A stretch of DNA of 39,603 nucleotides from a virus: positions 1 to 39,603 of IMG/VR virus record IMGVR_UViG_3300031951_000452; one strand, 5' to 3'. Made by a program: the position numbers and the translations under genes. Within the stretch, counting starts at the first letter, position 1, and each line of letters begins with the position of its first letter. Of the stretch, positions 25,021-31,962 are shown one piece after another. The notes below the pieces were generated by a model. It made no database searches, was not told the origin of the DNA, and saw only the letters and a list, made by a program, of their open reading frames with translations.

Positions 25021-25643
25021 GCCCAAGCTCCTACGGAAATGTTAGCGCCGGACGCGCCGATTGGGTAGATCAGGAAGTAACTATTCGCCATAGTGCTATA
25101 CGCACCACCTGGGGCCGCAGAGAGCGTGTACTGAGGCGTAAACGTACCGCCGCCATTGATGCTGACAATGCCTTTAATGTTTGCAACCACTGTCGAAGCT
25201 GCCGAAGCTACCGCTGCTGTAAATGCTACATTAGCCGCAGAAGTAGATGCAACTTCTTCAAAGTTAGTGCTTCTAAGTGGTGGTGTGGCAGAAGTATCAA
25301 TTCCAACCGCGTTCCATAATATATTATTGAGTGTTGCCGACCCACCATACCCAATGCCAAGAGTATGCGATGTAGCCCCTGCTGTTTTGTTAAAATAGTA
25401 CATGGCCTCAAAAGCGTACACCGTTGAAGTAGACAACGTGACGCTAACGCCAAACACGCTCTGCACCGTGCTGACATTTGCGCCCGCAAGGTTAGATTCC
25501 AACCGAAAAAACTGAGCGCCGGGTATGACCCCGCGCTGCGTGCCTTGCGCCGTGTTGTAGAACGCCTTTCCATCGAACTCAACAGAGCCGATAGCGGGTG
25601 TCGTGCCAAGGAGAGTGTCTGCGGTGAGAACAATTGAACTCAT
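25017..25643 (-). CDS. Fibre-tip-like protein, paralogue A of tandem pair, 208 aa
   Basis: ATG 25643 overlaps the stop of the neighbour as ATGA; GTAGGA lies just upstream. It is homologous throughout to the next gene. Shared segments include QRGVIPGAQFFRLESNL (versus QRGVIPNSQFYRLNADY), LSTSTVYAFEAMYYFNKTAG, LNNILWNAV, and the ending YFLIYPIGASGANISVGAWA. The pattern of beta strands without charge clusters suggests a jelly-roll-like receptor-binding or capping domain. The GAWA-stop joins the next ATG, as at the equivalent junction upstream, which shows tandem duplication. The function is inferred from location within the fibre block. Confidence 0.6.
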   Translation of the reverse strand: MSSIVLTADTLLGTTPAIGSVEFDGKAFYNTAQGTQRGVIPGAQFFRLESNLAGANVSTVQSVFGVSVTLSTSTVYAFEAMYYFNKTAGATSHTLGIGYGGSATLNNILWNAVGIDTSATPPLRSTNFEEVASTSAANVAFTAAVASAASTVVANIKGIVSINGGGTFTPQYTLSAAPGGAYSTMANSYFLIYPIGASGANISVGAWA

Positions 25644-26263
25644 GCCCATGTTCCTACGTTAATAAGCCCTGCGGAGCCAATTGGGTAGATTAAGAAATAC
25701 GACCCTGCAAGGGTTGAATAAGGGCCAACGGACACTGATGTAGTGTATTGTGGGATAAACGTACCGCCAGCGTTAATGTTGACAGTGCCTCTTAATTGCA
25801 TTGGCCAATTCCAATTAGCGGTTGCACTAGCATTGCCCATAGAAGCTGCTGCGGCTGTGTTTGAAAAAAATGTAAGCGGGCCACTGCCTGAACCTGATGT
25901 AAAAACACCGGAGAGAGCATTGTACACGCCGCCATATAAAATATTGTTAATTGTAGCTGCTCCAGCAAAACTAAGAGACAAACTATGCGCTGTTGCGGTA
26001 GCTGTTTTTGAAAAAACAACAACCATTTCAAACGCATAAACTGTGCTTGAGGACAGCGTTACACCAAGCGATGACCCATATATGCCTTGTGCGCTAGTTG
26101 ATGCTGTCCCTACATAATCAGCATTTAACCGATAAAATTGCGAGTTGGGAATGACGCCCCTTTGTGCCCCCACTGGTGTGCCATAGATAACAGGAGAAGT
26201 GTATTCTAACGCCCCCGCTGTTGTTGTGCTGAGAGGATCAGAGGTGAGTACAATTTTAGACAT
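25640..26263 (-). CDS. Fibre-tip-like protein, paralogue B of tandem pair, 207 aa
   Basis: ATG 26263 starts on the last base of the TGA of the 520-residue fibre (TGATG); only a weak GGTGG lies upstream, so it depends on coupling. It aligns along its full length with the downstream 208-residue protein: KIVLTSDPLSTTTAG, QRGVIPNSQFYRLNADYVG, STVYAFEMVVVFSKTATATA, INNILYGGV, ending YFLIYPIGSAGLINVGTWA. The middle third (after INNILYGGV) has diverged most, as expected of a receptor-contacting face. It probably caps or extends the preceding fibre. Confidence 0.6.
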   Translation of the reverse strand: MSKIVLTSDPLSTTTAGALEYTSPVIYGTPVGAQRGVIPNSQFYRLNADYVGTASTSAQGIYGSSLGVTLSSSTVYAFEMVVVFSKTATATAHSLSLSFAGAATINNILYGGVYNALSGVFTSGSGSGPLTFFSNTAAAASMGNASATANWNWPMQLRGTVNINAGGTFIPQYTTSVSVGPYSTLAGSYFLIYPIGSAGLINVGTWA

Positions 26264-27825
26264 CAGAGAACCACCCAACGTGAGCCAGACGAGATTGTAA
26301 TCACTACGCCCGAGTTAATAGTTAAAGGGCCAACAGAGCTGGCGTTCTTAGTAGAAGCAATCGTGTACGAGGTCGTAATGGTCTTGTCGTTCAGAACAAA
26401 CACAGCATCAGACCCACCGCCCGTAGCACCACTGGCGGGAGCATCTGCCCAAGACGGAGCCGCTGCCGCACCACCTGATGTGAGTATCTGACCGGACGTG
26501 CCGTAGTTTGCACCGCCAATGCCAATTTGCCCTGACGACCCAATGCGGAGACGTTCAGCAGCATTTGCAATGAACGCAAGAGTACCATTTGCTGGTCTTG
26601 TTATTGCCGCATCAACTGCTGGAGCGGATGCAGTATTACCCCCAAGATTAAAATATGTTGCACTAGCCGTTCCACCGACAGTTAACTCATGTGTGGGATT
26701 TGTCTCATTAATCCCGACATTGCCATTAAAATAGTTTGGCGCAGTCCCGACAGCGTAGAAGCCATACGTAGTGCCGCCGCCTGTGGCGGTGTTTACTGCT
26801 GAATAGAACCCGTAGGCAGTCTTACCCGCCGTTACTGCCGCAGTGTCAGACGCAATAAATCCGTAGTTATTTGTAGCACCAAGTAAACTATTTTCTGCAA
26901 TAAACCCAAACTGGTTTAAAAATGTAGCAGTCCCAAATGAAGCCTGACTGGCCCTAAAGTGGTTCACATTACCCAAAGTACCCGATGCGGCAGTGGCACT
27001 TGTGCTGAAATAAAAGGCACCTAAAGTCACATCTGATTGGACTGCTGAGTCAGAAAAATATCCAAAGGCATTAGAGCCTCCGGTGAGAGTTTTTGATACT
27101 CGTAAATTTATGTTGGACAGCGACGCCGACCCGATCCCGACGCTGCCAGACGAGTTAAGAAACATACGTTCAGTTCCGCTCGTTCTAAACGAATGGTCTG
27201 TTGCATCGTATGCTGTGCTTACATAAGCAGTGCCGCTTCTGTTGTAACTTTGAATGTAAGTCCCAACACCGCCACCGGGATAATTTGTAAAAAATTCTAA
27301 TCCTGCTGCACCAGCATTGGACACGGATAGTTTAGCTTGTGGCGAGGTCGTACCGATACCTACATTTCCACTTGCAACGATTGCAAAAGGACTAACGTCA
27401 GGATTCGTGCTATCCTCGACAACAAACGCATTTCCAGTTCCTGTCTGAGTAATGCGAACTAAGTCCGTTGTTGTTGAACCAGAAAAGACATTCGTCCCGC
27501 TAAAAGTCTGATCGTTGGTAAGTGAGGCTTTATCGTCAAATACTACTTTTATGACCCTGAGTTCTACCTTATCGCCAATCGCAAAGGCTCGCGCAGAAGT
27601 GCCGTCTTGTGCGCGGACAATCGTAAAAGTATCGGTAGCCTTGGCTGTTACCTTCACAATCTCGTTCTGATTCGAGGTATTTGTCAGCGTTACATAGAAC
27701 ACATCGCTGCCGGATATTGTCGGAAATAGCGTACCCGTCCCACTTGATACAGTAAGACTAGTGGCTACTGCTGTAAGAGTGCCAGCGAGATAACTGGTTG
27801 CGTTATTTGCGACTAAAATAGCCAT
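26263..27825 (-). CDS. Long tail fibre with repeated VGIG motifs, 520 aa
   Basis: ATG 27825 lies two bases after the previous stop. Residues 1-100 are the shared anchor (VANNATSYLAGTLTAVATSL, TFTIVRAQDGT, GDKVELRV, VVFDDKASL). The shaft contains repeats of the NVGIGTTSPQAKLSV type, again as SVGIGSASLSNINLRVS, NVGINETNPTHELTVGG and QIGIGGANYGTSGQI, each preceded by a beta segment. Such repeats are typical of phage fibre shafts that fold as trimeric beta structures. A stretch rich in aromatic Gly/Phe turns (YGFYAVGTAPNYFNGN) lies between them. The C-terminus (ITISSGSRWVVL) is short, so the tip may be supplied by the short genes translated next. Confidence 0.8.
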   Translation of the reverse strand: MAILVANNATSYLAGTLTAVATSLTVSSGTGTLFPTISGSDVFYVTLTNTSNQNEIVKVTAKATDTFTIVRAQDGTSARAFAIGDKVELRVIKVVFDDKASLTNDQTFSGTNVFSGSTTTDLVRITQTGTGNAFVVEDSTNPDVSPFAIVASGNVGIGTTSPQAKLSVSNAGAAGLEFFTNYPGGGVGTYIQSYNRSGTAYVSTAYDATDHSFRTSGTERMFLNSSGSVGIGSASLSNINLRVSKTLTGGSNAFGYFSDSAVQSDVTLGAFYFSTSATAASGTLGNVNHFRASQASFGTATFLNQFGFIAENSLLGATNNYGFIASDTAAVTAGKTAYGFYSAVNTATGGGTTYGFYAVGTAPNYFNGNVGINETNPTHELTVGGTASATYFNLGGNTASAPAVDAAITRPANGTLAFIANAAERLRIGSSGQIGIGGANYGTSGQILTSGGAAAAPSWADAPASGATGGGSDAVFVLNDKTITTSYTIASTKNASSVGPLTINSGVVITISSGSRWVVL

Positions 27826-27826
27826 G

Positions 27827-28273
27827 TTAACTCACTGCTATGGTCCACGTTATGGTCAAGGTATCGGCTGCGCCTTTGTTAATAACAGAGAACACCGTCC
27901 GACAAAGCATAGTACCGGCTGAAGCAGCGTTGAAGATACCAGCTTCTGTAAGAGCGCCTGTACCGACCCCTGCCCCAAATGTGCAGGCGTAAGCAACGGA
28001 ACTTGTTGTTACAGTAGTACTTGTAAGGGCTGTGCGACTAGCCGATACAGCAGCAACCAGAGTTGTCTGAGCTAGACTGGCAGCAGTAGACGATGTGCCT
28101 ACTTCCATATGAGTCATCGCCGTAGCAGTGGCGTCCTTCATACGTGAAGCAATATAGTTTAGCCCTACCTGAACAACAAGATTTTCTACTTCCCGTGTTT
28201 CTTTGACCGCTCCATCTGAACCAGTCAGCACAAGAGTAACTTTGCCTTCAGCTTTTACAAAATCTTTAGCCAT
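27827..28273 (-). CDS. Tail-fibre-associated structural protein, 148 aa
   Basis: ATG 28273 is preceded by AGAGG. It begins with charged beta strands (KVTLVLTGSDGAVKETREVE, then NLVVQVGLNYIASRMKD) followed by Thr/Ser-rich strands. The NLVVxxGLxxIA...MxHMxVGTSxT(A) pattern recurs in small tail proteins encoded just before fibres, from memory. It likely mediates fibre attachment. It ends two bases before the long fibre starts. Confidence 0.6.
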   Translation of the reverse strand: MAKDFVKAEGKVTLVLTGSDGAVKETREVENLVVQVGLNYIASRMKDATATAMTHMEVGTSSTAASLAQTTLVAAVSASRTALTSTTVTTSSVAYACTFGAGVGTGALTEAGIFNAASAGTMLCRTVFSVINKGAADTLTITWTIAVS

Positions 28274-28283
28274 AACAAACCTC

Positions 28284-28745
28284 TTAGTTCAAACTTGCGC
28301 TATTAAAGCTATACCCATTAAACGCATTAGAGTCCAGAGCGTTTAGTGTAAGGACAAACACCTCTGAAGTTGTCACCGGTTCGGAATCAACCTCTGCTGT
28401 GGCTGTGTTAAAGTCTACATTCTTAACTAGTGTCGAGGCAAATAGCTCAGACGTTACAGCGGAATCAGAAAGGATCGAACTAACAATCTTGACATCTGGG
28501 TCAGACGTTACCGCTGAATCGGAATACGCTGGTTTAGGATGACGTAGTACAATTTCCGATGTACTAGCAGTATCAAACAGAGCGAACGGATTAAACACGT
28601 CAGCTTTTATAAGGATGTATGAAAGCGAAACTATCGTCGGCTCATAGGTAGCAGCAACAGTAAAGTTATTACCCGCACTTATAGCTACATTTGCTATGAT
28701 GCCGGAAGAATCAACAACGCTTACTGCTACCTTTATGTTGCTCAT
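28284..28745 (-). CDS. Hypothetical tail protein, Ser/Thr/Val-rich, 153 aa
   Basis: ATG 28745 overlaps the previous stop as ATGA. No family is recognised. The sequence is strand-rich, has almost no Lys/Arg after residue 80, and repeats short units such as TSEIVLRHPKPAYSDSAVTS, ILSDSAVTSELFAST and PVTTSEVFVLTLNALDS, each with a (D)SAVTS or TTSEV core. These look like an internal repeat of a fibrous or baseplate spacer. It lies between the BppU-like gene and the fibre-associated gene, so a tail role is likely. Confidence 0.5.
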   Translation of the reverse strand: MSNIKVAVSVVDSSGIIANVAISAGNNFTVAATYEPTIVSLSYILIKADVFNPFALFDTASTSEIVLRHPKPAYSDSAVTSDPDVKIVSSILSDSAVTSELFASTLVKNVDFNTATAEVDSEPVTTSEVFVLTLNALDSNAFNGYSFNSASLN

Positions 28746-29077
28746 GCAAACTGCTCACGAACCCTAAAGCGAAGAAGATCGTATACAGTTTGAATCTCAG
28801 TGCCGAAGGTGACGCCTATCTCCCCCTCGTACATACCGGGATCAATCCCGACCAGTTCTCCGTTGCCGAAGTCAAAAGACACAATACCGTTGACAGCATC
28901 AGTCTTCGTGCATGGGATCGTAGACAATGTAGTCGTAGCACCAGCCAACCTGAATTTAACTGCCACTGATATGGAAGCGCCGGATACATCGATAGCAGCA
29001 CCAGTCGTCTCATTCGTCAGAGTGAGATAAATCTGTGGAAGCGTATCGCCTTGAACTAGCTTGATAACATCTGACAT
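28742..29077 (-). CDS. BppU N-terminal-like tail protein, 111 aa
   Basis: ATG 29077 follows AGGTG by 5 bases. The whole protein matches the Ig-like N-terminal domain of BppU-type proteins: VIKLVQGDTLPQIYLTLTNE, then DVSGASISVAVKFR, VSFDFGNGELVGIDPGMYEG and EIGVTFGTEIQTVYDLLRFR. In other phages this domain anchors receptor-binding proteins to the tail. Here it stands alone as a small gene, at the border between adaptors and fibres, which suits a fibre-docking role. Confidence 0.72.
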   Translation of the reverse strand: MSDVIKLVQGDTLPQIYLTLTNETTGAAIDVSGASISVAVKFRLAGATTTLSTIPCTKTDAVNGIVSFDFGNGELVGIDPGMYEGEIGVTFGTEIQTVYDLLRFRVREQFA

Positions 29078-29085
29078 GCTGACAC

Positions 29086-29739
29086 CTATGCAAACGGACG
29101 CATTTGTACGCTAAGTGACGCCCTAGCAACACCTAGATTAGCCTTTGCCTTACGGCTAGCAGTTTTGTAGGAATACTGCTTGGCATGGTAGGTAGCAAGG
29201 TCTCTATCTGTCCATGACTTATTAGGCAGCACCAGCAAATGTTGCAATGCACCGTGCATGATAAGCTGCTCACACTCATCAAATGCTGTCTTATCCATAC
29301 CTGTCGAGTCTGGCGTTGGCCTCAAAGCCAAGAACATCTTAATGTCGTAGGCAACGGATGAGTCTGGTACAGGCACGATAATAAAATGATCTGGGTCAAA
29401 CTGCGAAATAAATCGTGGAGTAGACCGGACTGTAGCATCAGTAGAAGGCCAGTCTGGGTACACTCTGTGTATCTCATCCTGAGACATCGCTGATATCTTA
29501 GAACCGTTTACCGCTGCATGGATGACAGCTACAACCTCAGAATCAGTCGGAGCCTCGTACTCATACTCGTACACGCCGGGAGTGAGCCGAACAAGAGGCT
29601 GTTCGTAGCGCCATACGAGGGTTCTCTCACAGACCTCTATTGCCGCATCCCTGACATACTGCTGGATAGTAGGTCTAGGACACCCCGGAACACTAGGAGA
29701 CAGCTTGCTTTCGAGGGAGATAAAGGTCCGTGTAGCCAT
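29086..29739 (-). CDS. Head-tail adaptor-like protein II, 217 aa
   Basis: ATG 29739 shares one base with the upstream TAA (TAATG); AAGGA lies upstream. The order of elements fits podovirus tail-tube-A/adaptor proteins: an N-terminal helix (PTIQQYVRDAAIEVCERTLV), strands (YEYEAPTDSEVVAVIHAAVN), a turn with RVYPDWPSTDATVRSTPRFI, and strands (HFIIVPVPDSSVAYDIKMFL). A late helix EQLIMHGALQHLLVLPNKSW and a basic C-terminus complete it. The YPDW turn is shared with the neighbouring 217-residue protein, so the two are distant paralogues. It would join portal and tail nozzle. Confidence 0.65.
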   Translation of the reverse strand: MATRTFISLESKLSPSVPGCPRPTIQQYVRDAAIEVCERTLVWRYEQPLVRLTPGVYEYEYEAPTDSEVVAVIHAAVNGSKISAMSQDEIHRVYPDWPSTDATVRSTPRFISQFDPDHFIIVPVPDSSVAYDIKMFLALRPTPDSTGMDKTAFDECEQLIMHGALQHLLVLPNKSWTDRDLATYHAKQYSYKTASRKAKANLGVARASLSVQMRPFA

Positions 29740-30392
29740 TACACAACTTCCTTCTTAGTTAGTCCGGCTTCTTCTGTATCTGTAACTGATCTAGATTGGA
29801 AGGAAGTAGTTAGAGTCTGTATGAAAGACTGCTGGAAAAGTTGAGCACGATTAGAGTTGACATGTTCGTTATCGATAGACTCAGCAAGGAATAAAGTACC
29901 GTCTACCACAACTGGTAAATACGCATCTGGAAGAAGGGCCACAGTTGTAGATGACGCATAAGTCGGAGGTGTCTGGCAGTACTCACCGATGAGAATCTGC
30001 CCAGCAGGCGACTGAGGGTAGATAAAGAATCGATTAGGATTACGGGCATGGCGCATCCAGCTAATGCAGGCACTAGCTTCTTCTGTAACCCAATCGGGAT
30101 ATGTCTGATCCAGAATCTCTCTATTGGTCTCGCGTATACCGGGACCGTCTTTAATCCTGAAGATTTCCATGATCCTGATGGAATCAGACGGTGCTGACTG
30201 TAACGTCGCATTAGTTGTACAAGTGATCTCGCCGATATACGCAAACAAATCTGGGCGTATAAGAGCCATGCGCTTCAGAGTCTGATTGGCAAACCCTAGA
30301 AGTGTCGCATCCGAATACCGCTGAAGAGACGCTTCAGTGCTCGTATCTTGCAGCATCTTCCTAACTTCGGTGATCACATCTAGGAGTATCAT
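29739..30392 (-). CDS. Head-tail adaptor-like protein I, 217 aa
   Basis: ATG 30392 lies two bases after the previous stop. The helix VITEVRKMLQDTSTEASLQR, then YSDATLLGFANQTLKRMALI and strands with ITCTTNATLQSAPSDSIRIM match phage adaptor proteins (DUF6682-like). A turn with QTYPDWVTEEASACISWMRH, the strand FFIYPQSPAGQILIGEY and a helix with VVDGTLFLAESIDNEHVNSN complete the fold. It shares length, order of elements and the YPDW turn with the next gene. It should dock on the portal ring as the first tail component. Confidence 0.7.
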   Translation of the reverse strand: MILLDVITEVRKMLQDTSTEASLQRYSDATLLGFANQTLKRMALIRPDLFAYIGEITCTTNATLQSAPSDSIRIMEIFRIKDGPGIRETNREILDQTYPDWVTEEASACISWMRHARNPNRFFIYPQSPAGQILIGEYCQTPPTYASSTTVALLPDAYLPVVVDGTLFLAESIDNEHVNSNRAQLFQQSFIQTLTTSFQSRSVTDTEEAGLTKKEVV

Positions 30393-30394
30393 AT

Positions 30395-30628
30395 TTACAG
30401 CCCCCGACTAGCTTCGAGATTCAACTCTGTGTTTTCAACTGCAGGCTCTTCAGGAATATCCTCAGTCGATAAATCAATCTTGGCCTTACGACCTTTCTGG
30501 GCCTTAGGAATGAAACGCTCTGGAAACGCTTCTTCCTCAGTTACTTCCTCGCATGATGCGTTCTCTGCAAGGATTGGGTTCCAGTCGTAGATAAAGCCGT
30601 CGCGTGTATTACGTAGATAGCGAGTCAT
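30395..30628 (-). CDS. Small acidic protein, 77 aa
   Basis: ATG 30628 has AAGGGA about 9 bases upstream. The N-terminal 20 residues (TRYLRNTRDGFIYDWNPILA) look like a short structured strip. The rest is acidic and Glu-rich (CEEVTEEEAFPERF; DLSTEDIPEEPAVENTELNL) except for one basic patch KAQKGRKAKI. No family name is certain. It lies between the basic-protein cluster and the adaptor genes. An acidic partner of the neighbouring basic proteins is possible but unproven. Confidence 0.55.
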   Translation of the reverse strand: MTRYLRNTRDGFIYDWNPILAENASCEEVTEEEAFPERFIPKAQKGRKAKIDLSTEDIPEEPAVENTELNLEASRGL

Positions 30629-30641
30629 CTGTTAGTCCCTT

Positions 30642-30815
30642 TCACTTCGTCTTCCGCTTCACACCAGCCGAGCTAAGTGCAATAGCAATAGCCTGTTTCC
30701 GATTCTTTACCACGGGAGCTTTTTTAGGGCCAGCGGGATTAATACCGCCGTGAAGAGTACCAGTCTTAAATTCGTGCATAACCTTACGAACTTTGTTCTG
30801 CTGCTTCTTATCCAT
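30642..30815 (-). CDS. Small basic protein resembling DUF6496, 57 aa
   Basis: ATG 30815 follows AGGTGA with 5-base spacing; a GTG at 30824 overlapping the upstream stop is the alternative. The sequence matches the pattern I know for DUF6496: KVMHEFKTGTLHGGINPAGP followed by VVKNRKQAIAIALSSAGVKR. It is strongly basic and lacks membrane or signal segments. Proteins of this family occur in phages and in large algal viruses, with no established function. It belongs to the cluster of tiny basic proteins between the capsid and adaptor genes. Confidence 0.75.
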   Translation of the reverse strand: MDKKQQNKVRKVMHEFKTGTLHGGINPAGPKKAPVVKNRKQAIAIALSSAGVKRKTK

Positions 30816-30820
30816 TTTGC

Positions 30821-31054
30821 TCACCTGAACTTAGCTGTTTTGGCTGCGATCTTAGTAGGTTGTCGTACAAACTGCTTGCCTTCTTTTGTACCTTTACGCT
30901 TCGCTGCAGTTGTAGCTGCATACTCTGCAGGAGATAACGCCTTAATTGCAGCCTCCGGCAGATACCTCTCGCCTGTCTTACTAGATGGCTTACCAGACTT
31001 GGTACGCCACTTTTGATCAGACCAATCCTTAAGTGATTTCTGAGGTGCTTTCAT
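30821..31054 (-). CDS. Small basic protein resembling DUF5872, 77 aa
   Basis: ATG 31054 overlaps the stop of the upstream gene as ATGA. The full-length pattern fits DUF5872: SLKDWSDQKWRTKSGKPSSK, then TGERYLPEAAIKALSPAEYA and ATTAAKRKGTKEGKQFVRQP. Trp, Tyr and Gly spacing is conserved, and the net charge is strongly positive. The family is found in phages, bacteria and giant viruses without known function. A nucleic-acid-binding role is an inference from charge. Confidence 0.78.
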   Translation of the reverse strand: MKAPQKSLKDWSDQKWRTKSGKPSSKTGERYLPEAAIKALSPAEYAATTAAKRKGTKEGKQFVRQPTKIAAKTAKFR

Positions 31055-31203
31055 TTCTTCTTCATAACCTTAGGCGCAGAATGCGAAAGTCTCTTACTGG
31101 CTGACGTGTGTGACGCGCCAGTGTGTAGCTCACCGCCCATTTTATGGGTTGGGCCAACGTACTCTTTACCATTTGGAAGGTAATGTTTCTGCGATTTAGT
31201 CAC
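31051..31203 (-). CDS. Very small basic protein, 50 aa (GTG start)
   Basis: GTG 31203 is preferred: GGAGGAGG lies 4-5 bases upstream, while upstream in-frame starts would run far into the previous gene. The product runs VTKSQKHYLPNGKEYVGPTH, then KMGGELHTGASHTSASKRLS and a KKK end. The (N)GKEYxGxxHKMxxGxLHTGxxHT pattern recurs in small phage and algal-virus proteins, from memory. It overlaps the upstream gene by 8 bases and the downstream one by 4, so it is tightly coupled. Confidence 0.7.
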   Translation of the reverse strand: MTKSQKHYLPNGKEYVGPTHKMGGELHTGASHTSASKRLSHSAPKVMKKK

Positions 31204-31375
31204 GGTAACCTCCTCCAGCATCTTTATATCGTTTCGCAAGAAGTTGTGCCTTACGAGCCGACCACTGCCCAGCGGCAGTACCCTGTACTGCAACAGCCTT
31301 AATCTCATTGAATATGCGTTTACGCAGAGAAGGCTTGGTGTAGTTACCGGCCTCGTTTACTTTAGATTTTGGCAC
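31196..31375 (-). CDS. Very small basic protein, 59 aa (GTG start)
   Basis: Read from a gap: GTG 31375 lies one base after the upstream TAA, and the frame stays open to TAA at 31196-31198. The product begins VPKSKVNEAGNYTKPSLRKR, continues IFNEIKAVAVQGTAAGQWSA and ends RKAQLLAKRYKDAGGGYRD. I recall this as a recurring short phage family with the pattern RKRIFNxIK...GQWSARKAQxLAxxYKxxGGGY. There is no separate ribosome site, so reinitiation after the upstream stop is likely. Together with its neighbours it completes an unbroken run of five tiny basic proteins. Confidence 0.75.
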   Translation of the reverse strand: MPKSKVNEAGNYTKPSLRKRIFNEIKAVAVQGTAAGQWSARKAQLLAKRYKDAGGGYRD

Positions 31376-31376
31376 C

Positions 31377-31631
31377 TTAGCAGTTCCATGCTCTGAGAGA
31401 CTTATTGATACGAGAGTTAGGATCGTTTGCTGTCTTAGCAGACGTTAGCTTTTTCTTCATGCCAGTCATCCTAGCACAGAAAGAATCTTTACGCGAGCCG
31501 CCCTCAGGCTGCGGAGGCTTTAACCCCGGCTTACCGGGATTAGCTGCATTGTAGGAGGCTCTACCCTTGGCATTGAGACCGCCACTAGGGTTCTTACCTT
31601 CTTTGCGCTGCCATGCGGGTGTCTTAGCCAT
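31377..31631 (-). CDS. Small basic protein resembling DUF6321, 84 aa
   Basis: ATG 31631 follows AAGGA by 5 bases, and the ribosome site lies in the end of the preceding gene. The sequence fits DUF6321: PAWQRKEGKNPSGGLNAKGR, a Pro-rich KPPQPEGGSRKDSFCARM, TGMKKKLTSAKTANDPNSRI and a terminal NKSLRAWNC. The two Cys and the final Trp are part of the pattern. The family occurs in phages and large algal viruses with no assigned role. Confidence 0.8.
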   Translation of the reverse strand: MAKTPAWQRKEGKNPSGGLNAKGRASYNAANPGKPGLKPPQPEGGSRKDSFCARMTGMKKKLTSAKTANDPNSRINKSLRAWNC

Positions 31632-31632
31632 A

Positions 31633-31917
31633 TCAATCCTTCAACAGCGCAGTAATAGATGTTGCCCCACCAATGTCGCAGTAAACCCCGTTAGTAAACA
31701 GCATACCGTCTTCGGGGAGATTCCAAGTAATAACACCTTGTTTGGTGGTGTCTAACTCTAATTTTACAGGGCCGGTTGCAGACGTAGCATCGTACAGATT
31801 GATGTGGTCAAGCCCCCCACCGGCAGATGTATATAATATGCCTAGCAATCGAATCTTACCTGTATGAAGCTGTCCGTCCACATTTAAGTGGGTAGATGTC
31901 ATGTCTCTAGCCATCAT
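31633..31917 (-). CDS. Small beta-rich structural protein, 94 aa
   Basis: The start is ATG 31917, or the adjacent ATG 31914, after TAAGGAG. The sequence is strand-rich and hydrophilic (HTGKIRLLGILYTSAGGGLD; INLYDATSATGPVKLELD; GVITWNLPEDGMLFTNGVYC) and looks like a single beta-sandwich. That is typical of small head-decoration or tail-interface proteins, and it follows the decoration gene after an intrinsic terminator. The family is not identified with certainty. Confidence 0.55.
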   Translation of the reverse strand: MMARDMTSTHLNVDGQLHTGKIRLLGILYTSAGGGLDHINLYDATSATGPVKLELDTTKQGVITWNLPEDGMLFTNGVYCDIGGATSITALLKD

Positions 31918-31929
31918 TATTCTCCTTAC

Positions 31930-31954
31930 AGAAAAAGGGGGGCTTATGCCCCCC
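31930..31954 (-). terminator. Intrinsic terminator after the decoration gene
   Basis: On the transcribed strand GGGGGGC, a 4-base loop and GCCCCCC form a perfect 7-base stem (31937-31954) followed at once by TTTTTC. It lies 9 bases after the decoration gene stop and only 6-9 bases before the next ribosome site. No promoter fits after it, so downstream genes rely on partial read-through. Confidence 0.85.
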
Positions 31955-31962
31955 TATCTATA

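Noticed and set aside
21756-28273. Diversity-generating retroelement acting on the fibre genes
   Set aside because: No reverse transcriptase frame and no template/variable repeat pair were seen in the window, though either could lie outside it.
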